From: Vagococcus elongatus
Lineage (GTDB): Bacteria; Bacillota; Bacilli; Lactobacillales; Vagococcaceae
Direction: 5' to 3'
Assembly: GCF_003987645.1 (NCBI RefSeq)
Contig: NZ_NGKA01000003.1
Coordinates: 1 to 64,000 of the forward strand
Length of the DNA: 64,000 nt
A program made the translations under genes and the position numbers. Numbering within the stretch: the stretch's first letter is position 1; each line of letters starts with the position of its first letter. Under the pieces are notes generated by a model. The model was given only the letters and a program-made list of their open reading frames with translations. It was not told where the DNA came from and searched no databases. Of this stretch, positions 8,481-16,044 are shown one piece after another.

Positions 8481-9614
8481 TTGGGAACATTATCAGAGTC
8501 TGCCACGTATATACTGTACTATTCGTTGTTTATAAGTACGGTTTTTCTTTCGATGATTTCATCACTTTTAAAAAAATATAAAAAAAAGTATCAATTTTGG
8601 TTAGGTTCAGTATCTTTTGTGATAAACTATTTAACCTTAACATTAGTTGTTGGCCTCCGTGCGTACGGAATAGACCATACTAACTATCATAACATGTATA
8701 CTCAAATAAATGAAAGTGGATTTTCATATAAAGGTTTCCCTGAACCCTTATTTTATTTGATCAATAAAGTTGTTTCATTTACAACAGGTAATTTTCTTGA
8801 TATATATTTAATATGTGCTATTTTAACTTTTTCATTCTTTTTTGCGGCTTTTAAAGAAAGAATAGGCGTAAATAGCTATCCAATAATAGTGTCTACTTTT
8901 TTCTTGGTCTTCTATTTTTATTCTTTTGGTTTAATCAGAATGCTTGTTTCTGTTTCACTCTTGACATACGCACACAAATATCTATGCAGTAATAATTTAA
9001 AAAAATATCTTATTTATGGAATAATAGCGGGGGGATTTCATTATAGTGCGTTCGTAATTGTTCCGATAATTATTTTTTCTGAAAAATTATATAGAAAACG
9101 ATTTAAGTTCAGAGAGATTTTCGGTGTCTATGTACTGTTGTTACCTTTGCTATTCATTATATTTACCCAGTTGTTTAAGTATTTTATTAGATATGTTCCT
9201 TGGTTGTATAGATATAGCGATTATTTAAATTTAAATTTTGAACCAGCAATTATAAAAAATTATTTTTGGATTTTACCTGCAATAATAATATTGATGTTAT
9301 TTGGAAAGCAAATTAGGGAGATTAACTATGATGGAGAAATTCTTATTAATCTGTTCTGTTTACTTTGTTCGCTGATGATAATATCATCTTTTTTCCGAAT
9401 TTTTAGATTAACATTTTATTTGTATTATCCTGTTATATATATATATGGTTCTTTATTCAAGTTATCACCTTTTAAAAAAAACAGGGAAATCATAGTGGTT
9501 TTTTGGATTTTTTTTGTAATATTTGGATTTTTTTATTTAAGAGAAATGTTCTTTGACAGCATTTATATTGATCCATTTATAATACCATTTATGTTTAGAG
9601 TATTGACTAGGTAG
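8481..9614 (+). CDS. EpsG-family membrane protein, probable polysaccharide polymerase (Wzy role)
   Basis: A 377-residue integral membrane protein with about ten hydrophobic segments and the EpsG-type hydrophilic loop GLRAYGIDHTNYHNMY after the second helix. EpsG/Wzy proteins join lipid-linked repeat units on the outer face of the membrane. The start is TTG 8481 behind AAGGAGA. It is very AT-rich, like other polymerases of this class. It is the last gene of the locus; IS remnant DNA begins within a few bases of its stop. No Wzx flippase or Wzz chain-length regulator is visible in the window, so the intact pathway must rely on genes elsewhere. Confidence 0.75.
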   Translation: MGTLSESATYILYYSLFISTVFLSMISSLLKKYKKKYQFWLGSVSFVINYLTLTLVVGLRAYGIDHTNYHNMYTQINESGFSYKGFPEPLFYLINKVVSFTTGNFLDIYLICAILTFSFFFAAFKERIGVNSYPIIVSTFFLVFYFYSFGLIRMLVSVSLLTYAHKYLCSNNLKKYLIYGIIAGGFHYSAFVIVPIIIFSEKLYRKRFKFREIFGVYVLLLPLLFIIFTQLFKYFIRYVPWLYRYSDYLNLNFEPAIIKNYFWILPAIIILMLFGKQIREINYDGEILINLFCLLCSLMIISSFFRIFRLTFYLYYPVIYIYGSLFKLSPFKKNREIIVVFWIFFVIFGFFYLREMFFDSIYIDPFIIPFMFRVLTR

Positions 9615-9619
9615 TCAAA

Positions 9620-10010
9620 AGGTAGTCGGTAGCGTCAAGAATTATGTGTAAATAGAATAGTCCATCCTGTCTTATGAGTTTAAACATTGATTCCAATGTA
9701 TCTTGAATTTCTTTGAACCCTTTATGAATACATCCTAAACAATTTGATTATAATCATTGAATTGAGAAACCAAGAATCTTTCTAAAGATTCTTCATTAGG
9801 AAATTGTTCTTTTCTCTTTGTATATTTTTTCAGCTGTTTATTAAAGCATTCAATCAGATTAATAGAATAAATGGTTCGTCTGATCGAGGGAGGAAAATTG
9901 AAAAATGTTAGTATGGCAGGATTCAGGAGTAGTTTGCCCACTCTTGGATACTGCTTTTTCCATTTTTCACTCATCGAATGTATTTGATTGATCGTTTCTT
10001 CTGGGAGTGT
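9620..10010 (-). mobile_element. Remnant of an IS256-family (mutator-type) insertion sequence
   Basis: Read leftward, 9735-9974 encodes the C-terminal part of a mutator-type transposase (SEKWKKQYP, then FNFPPSIRRTIYSINLIECF, then FLVSQFNDYNQ). The frame runs into a stop at about 9735 but the missing tail continues in another frame (HKGFKEIQDTLESMF), so there is a frameshift. Upstream the homology continues through LPEETINQIHS to about 10005 and then stops abruptly. The sequence near 9625-9660 resembles the conserved terminal region of these elements. The catalytic N-terminal two thirds are gone, so it cannot move on its own. Confidence 0.8.
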
Positions 10011-10101
10011 ACAATATTTTAAAATTTATGCTGAGTTCTACACAGAAAGATGCAACGCTTTTATTATTAGAAATCACTTTAATCAAATACTATATATCAA
10101 A

Positions 10102-10136
10102 AAAACCAGCCGAGGATTTTTCCCCTGGCTGGTTTT
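10102..10136 (-). terminator. Terminator of the sigma factor operon
   Basis: A 10-bp stem, AAAACCAGCC (10102-10111) with GGCTGGTTTT (10127-10136). Read on the minus strand it is followed by seven T residues, and it lies directly after the DUF2922 gene. Confidence 0.85.
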
Positions 10137-10140
10137 CATT

Positions 10141-10353
10141 TTAAAACAACTCTGTCACAATGGTTTCCACATAATCAGCACTTTGCGGTAATTCGTATTG
10201 CAGTATCCCATCCTTGCTGATCAGTTTTAATGCTGCAACGCCATCCATAAATCCTTTGACAACTTCACCTGTCAATTCTTGATGACAATTTGTCTGATTA
10301 AAAGTAACTTTCTTCCCATCGGCATTCAAAAATACCATTCGTAATTTTTTCAT
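10141..10353 (-). CDS. DUF2922 family small protein
   Basis: A 70-residue protein with the DUF2922 layout: a charged start (MKKLRMVFLNADGKKVTF), a polar centre and a C-terminal VKGFMDGVAAL...ISKDG part. The function of this family is unknown; its members are usually found next to DUF1659-type proteins in Firmicutes. It is last of three leftward genes behind an alternative sigma factor, 22 bases after the DUF1659-like gene, and is followed at once by a terminator. No signal peptide or membrane segment is seen. Confidence 0.75.
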   Translation of the reverse strand: MKKLRMVFLNADGKKVTFNQTNCHQELTGEVVKGFMDGVAALKLISKDGILQYELPQSADYVETIVTELF

Positions 10354-10375
10354 GTTTTATCCCTGCTTTCTTTTT

Positions 10376-10582
10376 TTATGCGTGAATTCGACTTTTATTG
10401 ACAACGACTGTGGAGATATATTTGTTGGTGTCTGGTGTGATTTGGTCTAGTAACAGACCAAAAGCTTTGATGTCTTCTTCAACAGGTGTCTCAATCACAT
10501 TGCTGATTGTTTGTTTTTTTGCTTTTTCTTGCCCGTCTATGCCAAAATAATACTCTAAGCCAGTTGATTCCCAAAGTTTCAT
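10376..10582 (-). CDS. DUF1659-like small protein
   Basis: About 68 residues from the preferred ATG at 10582, which has GGAAGGA nine bases upstream; two earlier in-frame ATGs (10600, 10591) overlap that site. The centre (GQEKAKKQTISNVIETPVEE) followed by a helical AFGLLLDQI segment resembles DUF1659 proteins, which are small, of unknown function and commonly paired with DUF2922. Pairing here supports the call. About 120 bases separate it from the sigma gene, and that gap holds an 8-bp palindrome CTCGCGAG, so it may also have its own promoter. Confidence 0.6.
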   Translation of the reverse strand: MKLWESTGLEYYFGIDGQEKAKKQTISNVIETPVEEDIKAFGLLLDQITPDTNKYISTVVVNKSRIHA

Positions 10583-10700
10583 TTTCTTCATTCCTTCCAT
10601 TTATCATATGTTTGGTAAGTCTCGCGAGTGCTTACATCTATAAAGACGTTTCAGCTCATTAAAGTGTTACCCCTTGGACAAAATTATTTGATTCCCTCTA

Positions 10701-11219
10701 CTACTTAAAAATATATTTTGCTGCTTTCAAAGCAAGTGAATTGCGCCATTTATAAACTGTCTTTCGAGACGTATGGTATTTCTTCGCAATAGCTGTGATA
10801 TTATTATCCTCAAAATAAGTTTCCTTAAAAAAGATACGCTCATTCTCAGTTAAATATGGCCATAGCTTTTCCATCATGAGTTTGATTGAAATCACATCGG
10901 TCATAGTTTCCTTTGTGGACTCACCTTCATCACTGTCTTTAGTGGTTTCCATACAGAACTCTTTTGTTTTCTGCCGGTTTTGCTTTCTTAGTTCGTCTAA
11001 TATCCGCCAACGAATATGGGTGTAGAGATACCCGCGGAATTTTTCATCGTCAAGCTCAGGAGTAAAGGTTTGACGGGTCAAGAGTTCCCAAAGTGACAGG
11101 CGACCAATTTGAAGCAAATCTTCATAATTAGCTGCGAATGGATAGATGGACAATTTTGCGAGAACACCGTAAACAATTTCTTCGTACATTTCATACTGTT
11201 TCTTTGTGTCATCAAACAT
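10701..11219 (-). CDS. Sigma-70 family alternative sigma factor (SigH/ComX-like)
   Basis: The 172-residue protein has the two-domain layout of small alternative sigma factors. Region 2 spans roughly residues 20-85 (YEDLLQIGRLSLWELL for core binding, FRGYLYTHIRWRILDELRKQ for -10 recognition). Region 4 spans roughly residues 120-170, with a clear helix-turn-helix (ITAIAKKYHTSRKTVYKWRNS). Length and motifs resemble SigH/ComX-type competence or stress sigma factors of lactic acid bacteria rather than ECF factors. No anti-sigma gene is adjacent. The ATG is preceded by AAGGGATG. It is divergent from a ComK-like gene, which supports a competence-related role, but this is inference. Confidence 0.8.
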   Translation of the reverse strand: MFDDTKKQYEMYEEIVYGVLAKLSIYPFAANYEDLLQIGRLSLWELLTRQTFTPELDDEKFRGYLYTHIRWRILDELRKQNRQKTKEFCMETTKDSDEGESTKETMTDVISIKLMMEKLWPYLTENERIFFKETYFEDNNITAIAKKYHTSRKTVYKWRNSLALKAAKYIFK

Positions 11220-11493
11220 GAGGTTTTCATCCCTTATTTTTAAATTCCAACCGGTTGTTAGAGAAACTATAGATTATCAGCTAGGGGTTTGACAAAAACC
11301 GAAAAAATGAAATGGGGACCAATAATTATCGTTCGGGATGAAAACGCTTCCTGATGACGGTGAGATATGCTAAAATATTTAAAAATAGACCGTTTTATAA
11401 GAGGAAATGAGGAATTGTTTGAGAATTTTTGAAATTCTAAAAGGTCATTGTGTACAGTAGCGTAAGAAGAAATCAATGTAAGGAGTTGCTCAT
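11220..11493. promoter_or_regulatory. Divergent control region between sigma factor and ComK-like gene
   Basis: The 274-base region must carry promoters for both directions. On the plus strand an extended -10 (TGC TAAAAT, 11368-11376) sits about 117 bases before the ComK-like ATG. A TTGACA at 11289-11294 lacks a -10 at the right distance. No clear binding-site repeat was recognised. The ComK-like gene has AAGGAG at about 11480-11485. Confidence 0.4.
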
Positions 11494-12276
11494 ATGTCAA
11501 AGACTGATAAAGCGCCTAAAAAGCTGGTTTTTGCGGATAGTAAGCAAGATGAAGAGATGAATGATTTGGAAGTGGTGGCATCAATGGAACTCACTAAAGA
11601 AACTCTCTTTGCGAAAGAAATCGAAATAGAGGGGAAAAAATGTACAATTTTGTACAATAAAAACCAATCACCCAAACTTATTTTTGAGTGTTCCGCTAAT
11701 TTGATCAAGCGACTGGACTATGGACGCCCTCACTCCAATCAAGTGCTGGTGGATGTGTTTTCTGATGTTTTAAAAGTGAATGGTTACTGCAACCCCTATT
11801 TGAGCCACAAAGGTTTATTTGCTCCCTGCGGTGCGCCGTCAAAAGGAGGATGCAGCTGGTTTGATGTGATGGAAATCGTCAGGATAGACACGTTTAAAAA
11901 TACTGTCCATTCAGAAAGTAAAACGCTCTGTACATTTTGCGATGGTCTTCAAGTGGTTTTTTCCAAGTCTAAAAATGATTTTAAGAAAAAGTTGAAGAAA
12001 AATTTAGATCTCTATTTAGCATATAACATTTATGAAACGAGAATTCATAAGTTTGAAGGACTCATTTCTATTGATCGCTCCGAAGAAATATATGATCTTT
12101 ATCTTAAGCTAATCGGAAGAACTTGTATGGAGCATTTTAGGATGAATACTGAGCAAGTAACGGCAGAGTTGCATAAAACATCCTATTTTACGAAACAAAT
12201 AAATGAATCTGGAAAATATAGTAAAAAAGAGCTTAACCAGATCATAAAAAATGTAGAGAAAGATTACAGGATATAA
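11494..12276 (+). CDS. ComK-like competence transcription factor (tentative)
   Basis: 260 residues. The middle (about residues 68-170) follows the ComK pattern. It begins with a cysteine and a KRLDYGR segment (compare the RSC-FYG region of ComK). It continues with LSHKGLFAPCGAPSKGGC and WFDVMEIVRIDTFKN, where ComK has the PPI...FFPT...W core, and ends with FCDGLQVVFSKSKNDFKKKL, matching the F-NG-x-VSYNSF segment. Six cysteines lie in the central part, more than in Bacillus ComK. N- and C-terminal extensions make it longer than the roughly 190 aa of ComK. In bacilli this family activates DNA-uptake genes. Its position divergent from a ComX-like sigma factor supports the assignment, which rests on motif reading only. 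Confidence 0.6.
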   Translation: MSKTDKAPKKLVFADSKQDEEMNDLEVVASMELTKETLFAKEIEIEGKKCTILYNKNQSPKLIFECSANLIKRLDYGRPHSNQVLVDVFSDVLKVNGYCNPYLSHKGLFAPCGAPSKGGCSWFDVMEIVRIDTFKNTVHSESKTLCTFCDGLQVVFSKSKNDFKKKLKKNLDLYLAYNIYETRIHKFEGLISIDRSEEIYDLYLKLIGRTCMEHFRMNTEQVTAELHKTSYFTKQINESGKYSKKELNQIIKNVEKDYRI

Positions 12277-12337
12277 TCAGCGGGAAATTAAGATTTCACG
12301 TCCTTCTTATCTAAAATAATCCTCTGACAGCTGTTAC

Positions 12338-12363
12338 CCTCTGAATCATTTCAGAGGCTTTTT
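12338..12363 (+). terminator. Terminator after the ComK-like gene
   Basis: Perfect 8-bp stem CCTCTGAA/TTCAGAGG (12338-12345, 12350-12357) with a TCAT loop and a following T run. Confidence 0.85.
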
Positions 12364-12477
12364 AATGCCCCCCTAAGAGCAATTGAACGTTGCTGTATGC
12401 CAAGAGCAGTTGTTTCTTCTGAAACTAACCGATTTTTGCCATAAAAACAAGTGAACTGATAGGTGGGACTATCCGTG

Positions 12478-12494
12478 ACACTGTTAGACAGTGT
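12478..12494 (+). promoter_or_regulatory. Hairpin upstream of recX
   Basis: Seven-bp perfect hairpin ACACTGT-TAG-ACAGTGT in the gap 12364-12582, with possible outer pairing (GGACTA at about 12465 with TAGTC at about 12494) and a short TTTT. It could be a weak terminator, an operator or a leader structure. A TATGAT just before recX (about 12541-12546) is a possible -10. Confidence 0.35.
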
Positions 12495-12582
12495 AGTCTT
12501 TTGTCAGATTGTTTGATTTTATATTTTTCAATAACATGATAGTATGATAGATGGACTTGAAAATAAGAAATGAAGTGACTGG

Positions 12583-13380
12583 ATGGAAAAAATAATTAGT
12601 GTAACAAAAAATAAAGGTGCAGGGTATCAGATACAACTGGCATCGGGAGAAGCTATTGAAGTTTCAGAAGATGTACTGGTGCGGCATCGTCTGTTGAAAG
12701 GACAGGAAGTTTCTTCAGATTTTTTGCGTCAAATAAAAAAAGACAGTCAGCAGGATTTAGGCTATCAGCTGAGTCTAAATTATTTGAGTTATCAGCTTCG
12801 GACTGAAAAAGAAGTAAAAGATTATCTTATCACTAAAAAGATTGCTATCGAGGATATCCCTGACATTATCCAAAGACTCAAAACGTTGAAGTTGGTAGAT
12901 GATTTGGTCTATGGTGAAAGTTACGTGAGGACACAAATCAGATTAAGTGATAAGGGTCCTGGGGTTTTGCAGCAGCAGTTATTCAAAAAAGGGCTGAGAC
13001 AAGAAACTGTGGAAAAAGCTTTAAGGCTATATACACCTGAACTCCAGTTGGAATTGGCAGTAAAAGCAGCGAAGAAATCAGCAAAGAAACATCGTCAGAA
13101 AACTTTTCAGATTCAAAGACAAAAAGTTCAGCAGACACTGATGACAAAAGGTTTTTCCGCTGAGATCATCAAAGAAGCAATGGCTCTGCTTGCATTGGAA
13201 AAAGACGAAGCCAAGGAAAGCGACTTGGTAATGATTGATGGAGAAAAAATCTGGCAAAAAAACAAGCGTTTTGATTTTTCGCAGCGTAAGCAAAAAACTA
13301 TTCAGGGCTTGATTAGAAAAGGTTTTGATTATGATTTGATTCAAGAGTTTCTCAGCGGAAAAGAGAGTGACGATGAGTAA
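12583..13380 (+). CDS. recX: Recombination regulator RecX
   Basis: Modulates RecA filament growth during recombination and the SOS response. The 265 residues show the tandem three-helix repeats of RecX: ALNYLSYQLRTEKEVKDYL-like first repeat (LSLNYLSYQLRTEKEVKDYL at about residues 63-82), LVDDLVYGESYVRTQIRLSDKGP in the second, and QLFKKGLRQETVEKAL. A further R-G-F-x-x-x-x-I repeat occurs twice near the C-terminus (KGFSAEIIKEA, KGFDYDLIQEF). The start ATG at 12583 is the first in frame. It overlaps mutY by eight bases, so the two repair genes are co-transcribed. RecA is not nearby. Confidence 0.93.
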   Translation: MEKIISVTKNKGAGYQIQLASGEAIEVSEDVLVRHRLLKGQEVSSDFLRQIKKDSQQDLGYQLSLNYLSYQLRTEKEVKDYLITKKIAIEDIPDIIQRLKTLKLVDDLVYGESYVRTQIRLSDKGPGVLQQQLFKKGLRQETVEKALRLYTPELQLELAVKAAKKSAKKHRQKTFQIQRQKVQQTLMTKGFSAEIIKEAMALLALEKDEAKESDLVMIDGEKIWQKNKRFDFSQRKQKTIQGLIRKGFDYDLIQEFLSGKESDDE

Positions 13381-14623
13381 AGAACAACAATCTGAAACAT
13401 TAGATATGAACCAGCTGGTGGATGGATGGGACGATGAAAAAGTAAGAGAGTTTCAAGAAACTTTCTTAACTTGGTATGATGAGGAAAAACGCTGGCTGCC
13501 TTGGCGAGTCAGTAAGGAACCTTACGGGATATGGGTCTCGGAAATCATGCTGCAGCAAACGCAGGTGGCTACGGTGATTCCTTATTATGAAAGATTTATG
13601 GAGTGGTTTCCTACGGTGGCAGACTTAGCTGCTGCTCCTGAAGAAAGGCTGCTGAAAGCTTGGGAAGGTTTGGGCTATTATTCCCGTGTGAGAAATATGC
13701 AGTTTGCTGCAAGACAAATCATGGATGAGTTCGGCGGCAACTTTCCCCAGACAGTGAAAGAACTTAAAAAGTTAAAAGGTATTGGTCCCTATACTGCCGG
13801 AGCTATCGCCAGCATCTCTTTTGATGCGCCTGAGCCGGCGGTAGACGGCAATGTGATGAGAGTCTTTAGCCGTTTGTTTGGCATTAAACAAGATATTGCC
13901 AAATCAGGCACGCTGAAATTTTTTGATTTTGTGGTGCGTCATGTCATCTCCCATGATGCGCCGGGAGATATGAATCAAGCGACTATGGATTTGGGTGCCA
14001 GTCTTTGCACCCCGACTTCTCCCCAATGTTCGTCATGTCCTTTGAAAAATTATTGTTTGGCAAATCGTGAAGGAACTCAGGAAAACTATCCGGTCAAATC
14101 AAAAAAAATCAAAGTGAAGCCGATGTATTATATCGGGCTCGCTAAAGAGAATGCTCAAGGAGCGTTTGAATTTGTCCAAAGGGCGGGCACAGGACTGCTT
14201 GCCAATATGTGGACTTTTCCCCTAATAGAAGTGACGAAAAAAGAGTATGAAATTTTCCGACAAGAGTGGCAGAGATATTTAAACGAACCAAGGGGACAAG
14301 AAACATTAGATTTGGTTGCAGAGGAAGACTGGAGATTATCTGATTGGTTAGACGCCCAAGATTCAGAGACGGTATGGAAAAAAATGCCTGTAGGTGAGGT
14401 AACTCACGTGTTCAGTCATTTAAAGTGGCATGTGTTAGTTGTTTATGGACGTAGAAAGCTTGCTGATATCACTGGAAAAGAAATTTCTGAGGTGGGGCAA
14501 GAGACACATTGGCTGTCCGTCGAAGATTTTGAAAGCCGCCCATTGCCTAAACCCCAAGAGAAAATGACTCACCTTTTGATTCAGCAAGGCTATTTTGAGA
14601 AAATGATTTCTGCGGATAAATAA
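13373..14623 (+). CDS. mutY: A/G-specific adenine glycosylase MutY
   Basis: Removes adenine mispaired with 8-oxoguanine. The helix-hairpin-helix is LKGIGPYTAGAI, the catalytic aspartate lies in VDGNVMRV (Asp158), and the glutamate-bearing helix is EIMLQQTQVATVIPYYERF. The [4Fe-4S] ligands C212-x6-C219-x2-C222-x5-C228 are complete. The C-terminal MutT-like domain (about residues 245-400) that reads 8-oxoG is present, so the 416-residue protein is full length. The ATG at 13373 lies inside recX behind GGAAAAGAGAG; a GTG two codons earlier is possible but less likely. Confidence 0.95.
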   Translation: MSKEQQSETLDMNQLVDGWDDEKVREFQETFLTWYDEEKRWLPWRVSKEPYGIWVSEIMLQQTQVATVIPYYERFMEWFPTVADLAAAPEERLLKAWEGLGYYSRVRNMQFAARQIMDEFGGNFPQTVKELKKLKGIGPYTAGAIASISFDAPEPAVDGNVMRVFSRLFGIKQDIAKSGTLKFFDFVVRHVISHDAPGDMNQATMDLGASLCTPTSPQCSSCPLKNYCLANREGTQENYPVKSKKIKVKPMYYIGLAKENAQGAFEFVQRAGTGLLANMWTFPLIEVTKKEYEIFRQEWQRYLNEPRGQETLDLVAEEDWRLSDWLDAQDSETVWKKMPVGEVTHVFSHLKWHVLVVYGRRKLADITGKEISEVGQETHWLSVEDFESRPLPKPQEKMTHLLIQQGYFEKMISADK

Positions 14624-14645
14624 TTCTCGGCAGTGAAATATTTTA

Positions 14646-14654
14646 TGCTATAAT
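14646..14654 (+). promoter_or_regulatory. Extended -10 promoter of ntdP
   Basis: TGC TATAAT at 14646-14654, about 70 bases before the ntdP ATG. No good -35 is seen, as is common with extended -10 elements. Confidence 0.6.
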
Positions 14655-14723
14655 GTCTATGATGTCTATGTCTTATAGATTTTTAGCGAAAGCTTAAACG
14701 TGTTAGAAGAAAGTAGGGTTTCG

Positions 14724-15257
14724 ATGCGTGTTCCTAAAGAAGGGGAATTCATCACGATACAGAGCTATAAACACGACGGTAATTTACATAGAATTTGGCG
14801 CGATACCATGGTATTGAAAACTAGCGAACATTCGCTGATCGGGGTGAACGATCATACTTTAGTCATCGAGTCGGACGGTAGGCGCTGGGTCACTCGAGAA
14901 CCGGCCATCGTTTATTTTCATAATAAGTTTTGGTTTAATGTGATTGCAATGATCAGAGACAACGGCGTTTCTTATTACTGTAATCTTGCTTCACCGTTTT
15001 TGATCGACAAAGAAGCGTTGAAGTATATTGATTATGACTTAGATATTAAAGTTTTTCCTGATGGTGAAAAGCGTTTGTTGGATGTAGATGAATACGAAGC
15101 ACACCGCAGAAAAATGAACTACCCGCCTGAGATTGATTTTATCCTGAAAGAAAACGTCAAAATTTTGGTTGATTGGATTAATCACGGCAAGGGACCTTTT
15201 TCACCAGAATACATTGAGCTATGGTATGGACGCTATCGCCAGTTGTCGCGTAAATAG
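14724..15257 (+). CDS. ntdP: Nucleoside tri-/diphosphate phosphatase NtdP (DUF402, YgaC family)
   Basis: 177-residue cytosolic protein of the FomD-like barrel family. Near-complete agreement with Bacillus YgaC is visible: [64 protein letters not shown] and a [12 protein letters not shown] end. The conserved Y, D and E residues of the DYDLD and DEDEYE-like (DVDEYEAH) segments bind the metal and phosphate in the family. It hydrolyses nucleoside tri- and diphosphates. The open frame extends to GTG 14700, but ATG 14724 gives the family start and has AGGG upstream. Confidence 0.92.
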   Translation: MRVPKEGEFITIQSYKHDGNLHRIWRDTMVLKTSEHSLIGVNDHTLVIESDGRRWVTREPAIVYFHNKFWFNVIAMIRDNGVSYYCNLASPFLIDKEALKYIDYDLDIKVFPDGEKRLLDVDEYEAHRRKMNYPPEIDFILKENVKILVDWINHGKGPFSPEYIELWYGRYRQLSRK

Positions 15258-15305
15258 TTATCTGCCTCTGTTTCAGCAGGCAGAGGGTTGAATTCTGTTT
15301 AACTT

Positions 15306-15336
15306 AAAACCACTTCTCAAAAGAGAAGTGGTTTTT
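15306..15336. terminator. Bidirectional terminator between ntdP and the GNAT gene
   Basis: 13-bp perfect stem (15306-15318 with 15323-15335), AAAA loop, with A and T tracts on both flanks. It serves the convergent genes on either side. Confidence 0.9.
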
Positions 15337-15412
15337 CTGATGTTTTGCAGTTTGTAGGGTAACTATCCCCTTATGAGACTCAATTGTGTGTTTAGAGAGA
15401 AGTTGGACTTTT

Positions 15413-15862
15413 TTAAGAGGCACTAGTTTCTAGGTTTTTCTCCATTTGACGGTGAGGGATGCCGGCATCGTCAAATTCTTCACTGCTGACATGGTAGCCC
15501 AAAGACTCGTAGAAACCGATCGAGGACACTTGTGCCCCCAGAGTAATACTTGCGATATGATTTTCTTTAGCGATAGCTTCGATGTGCTTTAGCAGAAGCT
15601 GTCCCAGGTGTTGTTTTCGCTTATTCTTTTTGACCGCTACTCGCTGAAGTTTCCATTGTTGGTCGGCTAGAGGATAGACACGGCTAGTAGCTATTGGCGT
15701 CCCGTCATCAGCGTAAAGAACAAAATGCAGACACTCGTTTTCGAGTTCATCGATTTCCAGCTCCTCGGGAACATTTTGTTCGCGAATAAATACCTCTTTG
15801 CGGAGATTTAAAGCATCTTGATATATTTTTGTTTGCAGCTCAGTGGTTTGCTTGATTTCCAT
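15413..15862 (-). CDS. GNAT family N-acetyltransferase
   Basis: 149-residue acyl-CoA-dependent acetyltransferase. Motif A for CoA binding is seen as LQRVAVKKNKRKQHLGQLLL (the R/Q-x-x-G/H-x-G/A loop is KRKQHLG). A later part has IGFYESLGYHVSSEEFDDAGIPH, typical of the ElaA/YjcF-like subgroup with its conserved FxxxGIPH end. The ATG is preceded by AAAGGAGTG. It is a single gene with convergent and divergent neighbours. The substrate is unknown. Confidence 0.88.
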   Translation of the reverse strand: MEIKQTTELQTKIYQDALNLRKEVFIREQNVPEELEIDELENECLHFVLYADDGTPIATSRVYPLADQQWKLQRVAVKKNKRKQHLGQLLLKHIEAIAKENHIASITLGAQVSSIGFYESLGYHVSSEEFDDAGIPHRQMEKNLETSAS

Positions 15863-16044
15863 AGAGACACTCCTTTAAAATATTTTATTAAAATGATGAA
15901 ATAGTTTTGACAAATCAATTGAAAAACTGGATACTATTCTCATACTGACTGTTTGACAGCTTTGTGGTCAAATGAGAGTCTGCTTAGAGTATACTACAAA
16001 AAGAAATGATAAAAAATATTGTTTTCTTAAAAGGGAGTTTTCAA

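Noticed and set aside
9988-10191. Plus-strand open frame of 67 codons
   Set aside because: Crosses the IS fossil edge, the terminator stem at 10102-10136 and the 3' end of the DUF2922 gene. No ribosome site or family resemblance.
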